A stretch of 64,000 nt of DNA from Artemia franciscana (Eukaryota > Arthropoda > Branchiopoda > Anostraca > Artemiidae), in assembly GCF_032884065.1 (NCBI RefSeq), contig NW_027062665.1, forward strand, positions 1,960,068 to 2,024,067. The letters run 5' to 3'. Below the pieces are notes generated by a model that saw only the letters and a list, made by a program, of their open reading frames with translations, searched no databases and was not told the origin of the DNA. Position numbers and translations under genes: made by a program. Each line of letters starts with the position of its first letter. Position 1 is the stretch's first letter. Below, in pieces: positions 23,543 to 35,689 of the stretch.

Positions 23543-24205
23543 GCCCAGCGGCTTCGCCGCCGGGTCTCGCACTCGGCACGCGACATATATGTATTCCCAC
23601 TGTCACTTGTGCTCTAAACGAAGACAATTTGAGCCTTTTCTTAAAGTCATGACGTCCAAATTCATTTTCATTTTGGACTTGCTCATATGCTCTGTGAAAG
23701 ACATAGCGCCGAACCTTTGTTTCTTTTAATTGTTCAGGTGGTGGAACAAAAACTCCTTTTTCTTCCAACGATTTATCTAGTCCAGGTTTTTGATTTTCAA
23801 ATGTGTGGCAGGCATTGATGATCTTATCCATGTCAAAATCCAAAACTGTATCATCACTATCATTTTCAATTTGTTTGGTTCTAACCGCGCATGTCTTTGC
23901 TTTTCATTTTTATTTTTGACTCGCTCACATGTTCGGTGTCGCATGTCTTCTAACCGCGTGTATCTTTGCTCTTCATTTCATTTTCGACATGTTTTTGGGT
24001 TTTGACTACTTCAGAAAATTTAGCAATGACCTTTGCTTTAGCTGTCCGTATTAGTGTTGTCGCAATTGATGGTCCAAGTTGTCGATTTTCGCATCTTATC
24101 ATTTTTGATAGTTCAGGTATTGGTTCCAAAGAATCAGCATTCATTGTAACTGTAACTATAAATTTTCGTTTTTTGTGTCTTCTAACAGACATTATATTAT
24201 AAAAA
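23541..24205 (-). mobile_element. unclassified mobile-element remnant with GC hairpin, in a B4GALT7 intron
   Basis: Minus-strand frames at 23950-24231 and 23442-23843 look like pieces of one lysine/arginine-rich, helical protein. They include RHKKRKFIVTVTMNADS, KTQKHVENEMKSKDTR and FENQKPGLDKSLEEKGVF, and are interrupted by stops and frameshifts. On that strand they are followed by a GC-rich hairpin (GGCGGCGAAGCCGC, about 23546-23560) next to (AT)n. (AT)n also borders the other side at 24396. A GC hairpin near an end and flanking AT tracts recall Helitron-type elements such as the one at 28550, but no Rep or helicase motif is visible here. Assignment is tentative. Confidence 0.35.
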
Positions 24206-24394
24206 TAATTTATGCGTTGGAAACCCAACAACCTTATTTATGCTATGCATGATATCATAAAAGAAAATAATCTTGTTTGAAAATATTTATTTGAAAATAA
24301 TGCTTACATGATTTACTAACATAGTAACTGACGTCATTTGCAAAAACCAAATTTAAGGCTCTTAACGAATTTTATCAGACCGTTATTTACGCGA

Positions 24395-24395
<1 letters not shown>

Positions 24396-24452
<57 letters not shown>
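24396..24452. repeat. (AT)n microsatellite
   Basis: An uninterrupted AT dinucleotide run of about 55 bp inside the B4GALT7 intron. Confidence 0.95.
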
Positions 24453-24454
<2 letters not shown>

Positions 24455-25418
24455 CAACCTATTTTAACAAAAACTCTTGTGACTTCTTTAGTTTCATGGC
24501 CTTGAAACAACAAATCTTTGCATAAGGTTTATTGTGTATATTTAAAAAAACTAAAAACAAATAAAAGCTAATAAAAAAAGACCCTAAATTTGTAAAACTC
24601 TAAAAAACTAGCACTTTACTGAAAATACAAAATCAAAGCATCAAAACATGATTAGGAACAGAAAAGTCTTTAAGTACCCTGTGGAAAATAAACTCCTAAT
24701 TTATAAGACTCTTGATAGTATTTCACCAGCCCTGAGACCAATAAATTTTAGTATACAATTTAGTTCTCATAACACCTCAAGTAAGATCAGCTTTCAGTAA
24801 AATTACTGAAATTTAAAACTAATTAAACTAAAAAATTAGTTTTTAATTCTACAAATTTAGAGAAGTAAAAGTCAGGTTATTTGGAAAAATGCAGATCTAT
24901 GTTGCATAGAATGCAAAACAATAAGTTTTGTTCATAAGTTTGATCTTTGCTCTTTGGGCCTACTTCCACCAGAAAAACTTTTTTTTAGATTAACCTTAGA
25001 AAATGGCCGTTTTTAGGTGTGAATAGACCTAAGATGGGTCTAGGGGACAAAAAATATTTTTATTTTGTTTTTGGTACTTTAAATGCCATATAATTCATTT
25101 TCATGTCAAGGTCACTTCACCTGGGGGTCAGTGTTGAAACCTGTTTAAACAAAGTTTAAACAAGCTTTAAGCTTAGTAAACAATGAGAAATTGGGTATTT
25201 AGTCTACATCGGGTACTGATTCAATGAGACTCCAGAGGCTCAGATTAATAAAAAGAGGCTCAGACGCCCTGGTAAAGGTTGGATGGCCAGTTCTCTCCAA
25301 AGACTGATCAAGATGCAGACGTTTGAGTCACAACAACTTGGGGTCGAAACCAGATAAAGGAACAAGCTAAAAAACATTTACATTTTTTTTTTACAGTACA
25401 CAATTGGCATATTATTAC
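24453..25418 (-). other. B4GALT7 intron sequence, 5' part
   Basis: AT-rich intron between the (AT)n tract and the donor GTAATAAT at 25411-25418. No exon or clear repeat seen. Confidence 0.55.
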
Positions 25419-25615
25419 CTGGTTGATAACCAATATTTCTGAAGTGACTCCCTGGTTACCAAGGAACTTTTTCATATAAGGTATAAATTCTAGAAGTTCT
25501 TCAAGTCTGTCTCGAACAGGAATGATTAAAGCCAATTTGTGACTAGGCTTTGGGATGACTTCAGATTCAGTACTGATAACATCTTTCCTTTCATTTAGAC
25601 ACGGAGGACATACAA
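25419..25615 (-). CDS. B4GALT7: beta-1,4-galactosyltransferase 7, N-terminal catalytic exon
   Basis: A 197-base exon: acceptor TGTCTTTTAG at 25616-25625, donor GTAATAAT. After two bases of a split codon it encodes VCPPCLNERKDVISTES, then HKLALIIPVRDRLEELLEF, then IPYMKKFLGNQG and SEILVINQ. The CP-C motif in the stem, the (L/V)-(V/I)P-R-R-EEL-F-P-M--FL segment and the final VINQ/VLNQ match the beginning of the GT7 fold, where the P-(V/F)R-R motif binds UDP. The donor is in phase 0 and joins to GDGYRFN of the next exon with exact family spacing. An open frame reads past the donor, but homology stops at NQ. One or more upstream exons (tail, membrane anchor, stem) must end in phase 1; none was found. 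Confidence 0.94.
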
Positions 25616-27074
25616 CTAAAAGACAAAAAAGAAAACTTTCTTAGATTAGCATCTTGAATTTTCTTCAAAAATTGTAAACTTAAAAAATATTCGTTATGTA
25701 TGTAAACCCTTACAGGTAAATACTAATTTAATCCTTGTATTTTTCTATATAAATAATTTTCTAATGTAGTTTTAATTTTCTGCAAAATTTGGGCAGGTAG
25801 AACAAAGAGCTATTAGAAAACTAAATAAAAATTTTAAGCGACGCTTCAGAAACCTAAAACACCTAGTTTCTACACCTTATTTTTTTTTTTTAATCAGCTT
25901 CCAAACACACCAGCACTCACCAGAAGGTCAGAAGATATGAAGGAGGGGAATATATCCCTTAAGATTAGTGCAAAAGGCTTCTCTTGTCACAGAAAAATTG
26001 TCATTCTAAAATGTACATTTCTAGCAACCAAGCTCTCCCCCCCCAAAAAAAAAATAATATCTGATACGTAAAACACTGGTTGCATGTATCCGTGGTCTCA
26101 AAATTTTCAATTTTCCTTAAAAGGGTTTTCAACAGGATTAAGACAGGATTTTCAGCGGGATTAAAAGGATTAAGAGATACTTGCAACTTTGCTTCTCAGG
26201 ACTGCAAAATCTTTTATTCTTTTGGACAAGAACAATAACAAACGCAAGATAAAAATGTTATAACAAATTATAATAATATAAATAATAATAATAAATAAAT
26301 AATAAAAACATAAATACATAGCTAAAATAACAATAAAACAGAATAATTTAAGCATTACAAAAATAATAAATAAAAAAATAGAAAAGCATTTAAAGCAATT
26401 AACAAAGATTTCTAAAACACTATAGTAAAATAACTTGAACTTTATTCTTAAGCATGATCCTCTTTTTAATTTTTTAAATGCTTTTTTCAATATCTTTTTT
26501 TAATTTTTTCAATGCTGAAATAATTTCTGCTGTATAGTGTATGCAGTCTTTTTGTGTTGTTTTGAATTTTTCTTTATTTAGTTTTTGTGTGTGATCTACA
26601 GCATTGTTTTTTTGGTTTTGTTGGTAAGGGAAACACAATAAATTATAACTTTCATGTATTTGTTAAATAAATCACCTTCCAGTACCGATTAGATAATTAC
26701 ACAGAACACAACCTTTAGCCTAGAAGACTCCACTGGAATGTTGTGCCTACAGAATATTTTTAAAATAGGTATAACTGTATGACTCTAAAGTGTTAAACAG
26801 GCCATGTCCCAGAAACTGTTTTATTACATGCCTCTTTTGAATCAGCAAAATTCAGCTAATGATCTTGACCTAAACTTTAGTTCATTTTTGTCGTCCTGCA
26901 ACAAGGCATAATAGATCTGCCTTCCAGTGGAATAAATACAAGATAATGGAGCTAAGGCTGGGTTTTGCGTGTTAGAGTTTTGATAAATCCCAAATTGAAT
27001 TTGATTCAAAGTATATTTATCATAACTTTATAATTGTTTATCTATTTCTCCTGTTTATATAGTAGGTTTAACTA
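25616..27074. other. upstream B4GALT7 intron or flank, no exon found
   Basis: AT-rich non-coding sequence. Minus-strand hydrophobic frame 26170-26490 is AT-driven low complexity (ATAATAAT) and not a convincing membrane anchor. No phase-1 donor exon was identified. Confidence 0.4.
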
Positions 27075-27425
27075 AAATTATCAAACAGTTCATGGTAACG
27101 AAGGAGCGACCCAGCTTAATAGCAACCGAAACTCTAAAAAATGGAATTTTGATGTCAACAGATGCATCAAAAGAATTAGATTTTTATGGTGATTTTAAAT
27201 ATATAAGTTTCCTCAAGTTTAGTCCTGTTGATCAAAAGTTATGAGGCTGAGAAAATTTACCTTATTTAGAAAAACAGGGAAACACTCCCTAAAAGTCATA
27301 GAATCTCAATGAAAATCACATCATCAGATTCAGCGTACTAGAGAACCCTACTGTATAGGTTTCAAGCTCCTATCTACAAAATGTGGAATTTTGCATTTTT
27401 GCCAGAAGAAAGATCACGGGTGCTT
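27075..27425 (-). mobile_element. composite foldback repeat, terminal module only
   Basis: Contains the GGAGCGACCC(A/G)GCT module, then AAAATGGAATTTTGATG and GATGCATCAAAAGAATTAGA, the CCTACTGTATAGGT-TCAAGCTCCTATCT segment, and the ATTTTTGCCAGAAGAAAGAT segment. This is the same order as 32840-33180. It ends at the start of the T-rich array. Confidence 0.6.
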
Positions 27426-27960
27426 GTTTATTTGTTTTTTTTTTTTTTTACATTCCCTGTGTCCCGGTGTCGTAAGTCGTTATGCGCCATATTAGTTACG
27501 CGCCATTGTAGTTGTGTCCCTGTGTCCCGATCGTCATTTATATTCCCTGTGTCCCGGTCGTCATTTGTATCCCGGTGTCCCGGTCTGTATATACATTCGT
27601 TTTTGAATTGGTTTATGATGAAATAAATTTTTTGTTTTTTTCCTTTTTTTCTTTTTAATTTTTTTTTTGGTTCTTACCTTTTTTTAGCTTCTTTAGTTTT
27701 TTTCTTTTTTCTTTTTAGTTTTTTTTGTAGTTTTTACCTTTTTTAGTTTTTTTTTATTTTTATTTTTGTCAGTTTTCTTTTTCTCCTTTATTAAATTTTT
27801 TGTTTTTTTCCTTTTTTCTTTTTAGTTTTTTTTTAGTTTTTACCTTTTTTTAGCTTTTTTACTTTTTTTTCTTTTTCTTTCAGTTTTTTTCTTTTTACCT
27901 TTTTTTTTTAGTTTTTTTGTAGTTTTTACCTTTTTTAGTTTTTTCTTCTTTTGTATTAAT

Positions 27961-28043
27961 GCTAAAGCCAAGGTTCGAACCTGGAACCTCTCTGACCTAG
28001 AACCTGGAACATAACGCTTTACCAACTCAGCTACTTCGGCTTG
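27961..28043 (-). repeat. tRNA-like unit 1
   Basis: On the minus strand it starts GCCGAAGTAGCTGAGTTGGT (A-box like) and ends with GGTTCGAACCT (B-box) and CTTTAGC. The 5' GCCGAAG and 3' CTTTAGC pair at six of seven positions counting G-T, and CCAGG-TTCGAAC-CTTGG is a good T-arm. I could not fold a normal anticodon arm, so this looks like a tRNA-derived (SINE-type) unit rather than a tRNA gene. Confidence 0.6.
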
Positions 28044-28111
28044 AATACATTTACCTTTTTTAGTTTATTTTTATTTTTATTTTTTTAGTTTTCTTTTTCT
28101 CCTTTATTTTT

Positions 28112-28194
28112 GCTAAAGCCAAGGTTCGAACCTGGAACCTCTCGGACCTAGAACCTCGAACATAACGCTTTACCAACTGAGCTACTTCGGCTTG
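28112..28194 (-). repeat. tRNA-like unit 2
   Basis: A second 83-bp copy, about 95% like the first, with A-box TAGCTCAGTTGG, the closest of the three to a consensus D-arm. Downstream on the minus strand it runs straight into an A-rich tail (AAAATAAAGGAGAAAAAG). Confidence 0.6.
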
Positions 28195-28330
28195 AATACA
28201 TTCGTTTTTGAATTGGTATATGATGAAATAATTCAGACGTCATATGCGGACAGTGACGTCACTCGACAGACACACATAATTTTTTTTTAGTTTTTTTTTT
28301 ATTAGTTTTTAGTTTTTTTCTTTTTATTTT

Positions 28331-28413
28331 GCTAAAGCCAAGGTACGAACCTGGAACCTCTCGGACCTAGAGCCTGGAACATAACGCTTTACCAACTGAG
28401 CTACTTCGGCTTG
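28331..28413 (-). repeat. tRNA-like unit 3
   Basis: A third 83-bp copy. Its B-box has one change (GGTTCGTACCT). Like unit 2, it is bordered on its 5' side by ATTCAAGCCG and, further on, by the GACGTCATATGCGGAC block. Confidence 0.6.
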
Positions 28414-28549
28414 AATGCATTCGTTTTTGAATTGGTATATGATGAAATAATTCAGACGTCATATGCGGACAGTGACGTCACTCGAAATACACACAGACAA
28501 CTTATTTTTATATATAGACTAGCTGTTGGTTAGACTAGCACCCCAACAC

Positions 28550-29010
<461 letters not shown>

Positions 29011-30819
29011 TCGCCATCGTCATTTATATATCCCCCTGTGCACCCCGGCGTCCCCTTTGTAGTTATGTCCCTGTGTCCCGGTCGTCATTTATATTCCCTG
29101 TGTCCCGGTCGTCATTTGTGTCCCGGTGTTCCAGTCTGTGATTTCTCTTTGAGTGTCCCGGGCGTCATTTATATTCCTTGTGTCCCGGTGTCCCGGTCGT
29201 CATTTATATCCCCCTGTGCCCCCCGGCGTCCCCATTGTAGTTGTGTCCCTGTGTCCCGGTCGTCATTTATATTCCCTGTGTCCCGGTCGTCATTTGTATC
29301 CCGGTGTCCCGGTCTGTATATACATTCGTTTTTTAGTTTTGTTTTTCTCCTTTATTTTTTTCCTTTTTTCTTTTTTTTCTTTTTTAGTTTATTTAGATTT
29401 TTAGATTTTTTAGTTTTTTTATTAGTTTTTAGTTTTTTTGTAGTTTTTTTATATTTATTAATATTTTTTTAGTTTTCTTTTTCTCTTATTTTTCAGTTTT
29501 TTCCTTTTTTTTAGTTTTTTCTTTTTTAGTTTTTTCTTTTTTAGTTTTTAGTTTTTTTTTGTTTTTTACCTTTTTTTAGTTTTTTTTAGTTTTTTAGCTT
29601 TTTTAGTTTTTTTATTAGTTTTTAGTTTTTGCCTTTTTTTAGTTTTTTCAGTTTTTTTTAGTTTTTTACCTTTTTTTAGTTTTTTTTTTAGTTTTTTAGC
29701 TTTTTTAGTTTTTTATCTTTTTAGTTTTTTTTGTAGTTTTTACCTTTTTTAGTTTTTTTTCTTCTTTTGTATTAGTGTGAAATAATTCAGACGTCATATG
29801 CGGACAAACACGACGTCACTCGACAGACAGACAGACAGACATAACCCACAAACAACTTATTTTTATATATATTTATTCATATTTTTTTAGTTTTCTTTTT
29901 CTCTTTTATTTTTCAGTTTTTTCCTTTTTTTTAGTTTTTTCTTTTTTAGTTTTTAGTTTTTTTTTAGTTTTTTACCTTTTTTTAGTTTTTTTAGTTTTTT
30001 AGCTTTTTTAGTTTTTTTTATTAGTTTTTATTTTTTTTGTAGTTTTTGCCTTTTTTTATTTTTTTCAGTTTTTTTTTTAGTTATTAGATTTTTACCTTTT
30101 TTTTAGTTTTTTTTAGTTTTTTAGCTTTTTTATTTTTTTTTCTTTTTAGTTTTTTTTTGTAGTTTTTACCTTTTTTAGTTTTTTTTTCTTCTTTTGTATT
30201 AGTGTGAGATAATTCAGACGTCATATGCGGACAAACACGACGTCACTCGACAGACAGACAGACAGACATAACCCACAAACAACTTATTTTTATATATATT
30301 TATTCATATTTTTTTAGTTTTCTTTTTCTCTTTTATTTTTCAGTTTTTTCCTTTTTTTTAGTTTTTTCTTTTTTAGTTTTTAGTTTTTTTTAGTTTTTTA
30401 CCTTTTTTTAGTTTTTTTAGTTTTTTTAGTTTTTTAGCTTTTTTAGTTTTTTTATTAGTTTTTATTTTTTTTGTAGTTTTTGCCTTTTTTTATTTTTTTC
30501 AGTTTTTTTTTAGTTATTAGATTTTTACCTTTTTTTTAGTTTTTTTTAGTTTTTTAGCTTTTTTATTTTTTTTTCTTTTTAGTTTTTTTTGTAGTTTTTA
30601 CCTTTTTTAGTTTTTTTCTTCTTTTGTATTAGTGTGAAATAATTCAGACGTCATATGCGGACAAACATGACGTCACCTGATCCACAGATCCACACACAGA
30701 CAACTTATTTTTATATATATAGATATAGATACGTCAGTTGACAAACATGACATCAGTCGACACACAAACATGACGTCAGTAGACAGACACACAGACAAAC
30801 AACTTATTTTTATATATAT

Positions 30820-31029
30820 AGATTGGTTATTGGGAAGTATATACGTTTCAGGAAACGTTATATGTTTTCAGAAGAGACTTTTCTGGCGGGGGAGGTGGTA
30901 GGGGTGGGGGTAGAGAGTTACGTGGAAGGATCTTTCCATGGAGAAATTTTTCATGGGGGAAGTGAATTTTCGATAAAGGGGGTGCCAGATTTCCCAGCAT
31001 TATTTAAAAACAATCAGAAATTAAATAAA
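30820..31029 (-). mobile_element. linker of a composite foldback repeat
   Basis: Starts TGGTTATTGGGAAGTATATA and has TTTCCATGGAGAAATTTTTC and CCCAGCATTATTTAAAAA. This is the same linker as 340-566 and, in opposite orientation, 4000-4200. It joins the foldback core at 31030. Confidence 0.6.
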
Positions 31030-34000
31030 AAGCCAAGTTTCCTCAACTCAAAGCAAGGAGCAACATTAAACTTAAAACTAACAGAAATATTACGTGTATG
31101 AGGGGATTCCCCCCTTCGTGAATACCTCGCTCTTTACGCTAAAGTTTTTTTTTGGTACTTTCAAAATAGCTATTTATTCTAATTAACCGACCTTTGTGAT
31201 TCAGGCGTCATTCTTAAGGAATTCAAACAAAATTCAAACTTTAGCGAAAAGAGCGGGTGTTGAGGAGGGGACAGCCCCTTTCATATACAGAATAACTTCT
31301 GTTCGTTTTAAGTTTTAACGTCGCTCCTTACTTTCAGTTAAAAAATTTGTTTTTTTTATATTTAATTTCTGAACGTTTTTTAATTAATATAGGTTTTGAT
31401 TTTGACTCACCGTACATGAATAATTACAACAAAATTTGCATAATAATTTTACTTTTTTTTGGCTAAATGGCTTTCTCAAAATTTTTATCGGACAATTTTG
31501 AGAAAAAAGGCCAAAAGAGGGAGAAAAAAGGCCTACTTGCCCTCCGAATTTTTGGTTACTTAAAAAGGGTACTAGAACTTTTAATTTTGTTTACGAATGT
31601 CTTTATTAGTAATAAACATACGTAACTTAAGAATTAACTTACGTAACAAACTTCTATATTCGTATAATTTCTCGCCCCCTCGTCAATACCTCTCTCTTTA
31701 CGCTAAAGTTCCAATTTTTTAAGAATGACCCCTGAATCACAAAGGCCGTTCAATTAGAACAAATATTACTTTTGAGATTATTAAAAATACCTTAGCGTAA
31801 AGAGTGAGGTATTAAGGAGGGGACGAAGCCCATCATATGCGTAATAATTTCTTCTCGTTTTAAGTTTTAATGTTCTCCTTACTTTCAGTTGAAAAAAACT
31901 TTTTTTTCATTTCTGATTGTTTCTTAAATCATTGGAAAATCCAGCGTCCCCTTCATAGAAATTCTCCTTCTGCATGGAAAGATCCTCCCATGTAGTTGCC
32001 CTTTTTTTTGTTCCATTAAAAAGGGGACTAGAACTTCAAATTTCCGTTCGAATGAGCCCTCTCGTGACATTTTAGGACCACTGGGTTGACACGGTCAGTC
32101 CTGGAAAAACCAAAAAAAAAACAAAGAAACATACATCTGTGATCTTTCTTCTGGCAAAAAATACCAAATTCCACATTTTTGGAGATAGGAGCTTGACACC
32201 TCTACAGTAGGGTTCTCTAATACAATGAATCTGATGGTGTATGCGATACGATCACCCCTAGGAAAAAAAAAAACAAATAAACACGCATCCGTGATCTGTC
32301 TTGTGACAAAGAATAAAGAATTCCCCCTTTTTGCAGATAGTAGCTTGAAACTTCTACAGTAGGGTTCTCTGATACAATGAATCTGATGGTGTGACTTTCA
32401 TTAAGGCTGTATGACTTTTAGGGGATGTTTCCCCTTTTTTCGCAAATAAGATAAATTTTCTCAGGCTCGTAACTTTTGATGGGTAAGATATATTTAAAAT
32501 CAGAATAAATATCCGATTCTTTTGATGTATCTATTGGTATCAAAATTTTAGAGTTTCGGTTACTATGGAGCCGGGTCACTCCTTACTTACAGTTCATTAC
32601 CGCGAACTGTTTGATAGCTGCGCAAATATTAGACTATAGGAGGAGCTAAATTGCACCATGGGAATAACTAAGAACTTTAAGTAAAGGACTATTTATCTAA
32701 TTTGTCAAATAAGTATGTTGTCCACTTAAAAAGTATACGTATATAATTGTCCTTCTTTTAGAAATCTCTGTGGATTGTTTTAAGTAAAAATTGCAAGGCA
32801 TTCAATTTTCTTTCTGGTAACTAATCAAAAAGTTCGTGGTAGCGTACTGTAGTAAGGAGCGACCCGGCTCAATAGTAACGAAAAGTCTAAAAAACGGAAT
32901 TTTGATACCAATAGTTACATAAAAAGAATCACGTTTTAATGATGATATTAAATATATAAGTTTCATCAAGTTTAGTCTTACCCATCAAAAGTTACAAGCC
33001 AGAGAAAATTTGCCTTATCTTACAAAATAGGGGGAAACAACCCCTAAAATTAATACAATCTTAACGAAAATCACACCATCAGGTTCAGCGTATCAGAGAA
33101 CCCTGATGCAGAAGTCTCAAGCTCCTATCTACAAAGATGTAGAATTTCGCATTTTTTGCCAGAAGACAGATCACGGATGCGTGTTTATTTGTTTTTTTTT
33201 TCCAGGGTGATCATATCAACTCAGTGGTCCTAGAATGTCGCGAGAGGGCTCATTCTAACGGAAACTAAAAGTTCTAGTGCCCTTTTAAGTGACCAAAAGA
33301 ATTGCGTGCATAAAAGGGGCACCTAGGCCCCCTCCCAGGCTCATTTTTCCCCGAAGTCACCATATCAAAATTCTGATATAGCCATTTTATTCACCATATT
33401 TGAGAAACCTAATAACTATGTCTTTGGGGACGACTTACTCCCCCACAGTCCCCGTGGGAGGGGCTGCAAGTCGCAAACTTTGACCGTTGTTTACATATAC
33501 TAATGGTTATTGGGAAGTTTAAAGACGTTTTCAGGGGGATTTTTTTGGTTTGGGGGGGGGGAGAAGTTGAGGGGGGTTACGTGGTAGGATCTTTCCATAG
33601 GACTTTCTAACATTATTAAAAAAAAATGAAAAAATAAATATGAAAAGTTTTTTCAACTGAAAGTAAGGAGCAGCATTAAAACTAAAAACAAACAGAAATT
33701 ATTACGCATATGAGGGGTTCACTTCCTCGTAATACCTCGCTCTTTATGCTACGTATTTTTAGTAATTTAAACTATTTATTCTACAGCCTTTGTGATTCAG
33801 GGGTCATTCTTAAGGAATTGGGACAAAATTCAAGTTTTAGTGTAAAAAGCGAGGTATTGACAAGGGGGTGAACCCCCTCATATACGTAATAAAAACATAC
33901 AAATATAGAAGTTCGTTACGTGAGTTATTTCGTAAGTTACGTATATTTTTACTAATGAAAATGTTTGTAAAAAATTAAAAGTTTCAGTTGTCTTTTTTAA

Positions 34001-34450
34001 GTAATAAAAAAAATTGGAGGGCAACTAGACCTCCTCCCCCGCTCCTTTTTTCTCAAAATCTTCCAATTAAAACTATGACAAAGCCATTCAGCCAAAAAAA
34101 ATTAATATACCTATTTCGTTTTAATTACTTATGTGCAGAGAGCCAAAATTAAAACGTGCATTAATTGAAAAACGTTCAGACATTAAATAAATAAAAAACA
34201 AGTTTTTTTAACTGAAAGTTAAAAAACGAACAGAAATTACTCCATATATGAAAGGGGCTTTTCCTCCTCAACGCTCCGCTCTTTACGCTAAAGGTTTTTC
34301 CTGTTTTAAAAATTAGTGTTAAGAGAAAGAGTCAAACTTTAGCGTGAAGAGCGGGGCGTTGAGGAGGAAAAGCCCCTTTCGTATACGGAGTAATTTCTGT
34401 TCGTTTTAAGTTTTAATGTCGCTCCTTACTTTCAGTTAAAAAAACTTTTT
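31030..34450. repeat. ~3.4-kb imperfect palindrome made of foldback modules
   Basis: Left arm (31030-32600): core (31030-31348), a GAACGTTTTTTAATTAAT segment, an AAATGG-TCTCAAAATTTTTATC module (31440-31600), core (31673-31902), linker, GGAGCTTGA-AC modules and a CCGGGTCACTCCTTAC end. Right arm (32830-34450) has the same modules inverted: GGAGCGACCCGGCTC, the GATCACGGATGCGTGTTTAT segment, the AAAATGGCTATATC-type module, linker, core (33640-33892), GGAGGGCAACTAGACC, AAAACGTTC-ACATTAAA, core (34195-34446). The spacer (about 32610-32830) is unlike either arm. The inner cores are themselves hairpins. Confidence 0.7.
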
Positions 34451-35029
34451 TTTTTTTAATCATTTAATCCCAATTAAATACAATGTTGTTCTTCTGTTGT
34501 GCACACTAAATTAATTTATTCATTTATTACACAATATAAAAAAGTAATAGAAGCCATACTATTCAGCATGTTAAGCATTATGTAGATAGAAAATTTGATA
34601 CCATTGACTATTTAATTCCTAATTAAAAATTAAAAGGGCATAATTGCTTCTAAATCAAGTAAAAGATAGAAGGTCTATATTAACCTCAAGTTAGTGTGCT
34701 TTTGGGGAGAGGAGTAGAATTTAAGAGGGGCAGGGGAAACGAGAGTTAGTGTTTGGAAGGGGGCACTGATAAGAAATAGGCTCTCTATTGCTATATTTCG
34801 CCCCTCTGACCCTGTAATTAGCATGTAGTTATGTATGAATAAATTTATAGCTCATCATAAATGTGAAATATGACACTGATGGAGTATAAAGAAAGAACAA
34901 GGAAATGAACAAATAAATTCTGACAAATAAAAACAAAGCCAAAACAAAGAAGAACTGACAGGAAAAAATACAAATAAGGACAATTATATGTAAGAACAAA
35001 CACATTATCAACGAAGAAAAACTTCAGAG
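34451..35029. other. no gene seen
   Basis: AT-rich flank between the palindrome and the LINE fragment. Minus frame 34829-35011 is hydrophobic by base composition and not recognised. Confidence 0.35.
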
Positions 35030-35640
35030 GCGCTTTCACCAATAATCTGCCTCTGATATTTCTCATTTCTTTTCTGCATGGCGAACACTGGACTAGTAGC
35101 TTCATACTGCGAGGATAGAGAGCTGTTGTTAATCCAGAGAGGCAGCCATAGGAAATATTTTGCATACTTGTAGAAACACTTTCGTATATCCTTAATATCA
35201 GAAGCAGTAAAAATAGACCAAATGGTGCAAGGGCGAGCAGATGTGGAACAGCAGATGCATTATAAATGCTAGCTAAGATATGGTGCTTAAATTTAAACCT
35301 TAACGCAACTAGTAAACCATACACATTCCTAGATTTTCTGGCCAAAAAATCTTTCAAAAGTTGACACGTGGTGCAAAGATTTGACCCAATCAGAACATCA
35401 AGTCAGTGTATCTTGTGCTTTAATAACATGTTCACCTAACTGAACATTTCTTGGGCAATTTGAGCTGTGATTAAACACGAGGAACTCAGTCATACTCTCA
35501 TTAAATCGAACACCAATACGTTTATACTTCCTATCAAGAATTCAAAAATTTTCCTCAATTCTGAAGGCTGTTCTACTAATATCAAGGATGTCTTCAGCAT
35601 AGTTAGCTAGCAAAAAAATCAATACCTTTAAATATGCATT
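35030..35640 (-). pseudogene. LINE reverse-transcriptase C-terminal fragment, family 3
   Basis: Read on the minus strand across several frames: an ANYAEDILDIS-like remnant of the catalytic motif at the 35620 end, EENF-ILDRKYKRIGVRFNES, EFLVFNHSSNCPRNVQLGEH, then DFLARKSRNVYGLLVALRF and ILASIYNASAVPHLLALAPF. It resembles the palm/thumb and post-RT region of non-LTR elements. The plus-strand remnant at 43480-44545 has the corresponding EFVGF-type and AYLGLPIASDLKYG segments, so the two probably belong to one family. Stops and frameshifts interrupt it, and both ends are truncated. Confidence 0.6.
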
Positions 35641-35689
35641 GGGTTAGAATGTTCTGTTGCAGCATGTTTAATATTATTAAAGGGGGATG

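Noticed and set aside
26170..26490. Minus-strand ORF as the missing B4GALT7 membrane anchor
   Set aside because: ATAATA-type low complexity gives a very long Ile/Tyr/Phe stretch. No phase-1 donor in a suitable place.
27961..28413. Three functional tRNA genes
   Set aside because: A and B boxes and T-arms are good, but I cannot fold a normal anticodon arm. The units sit in a repeat array with A-rich tails.
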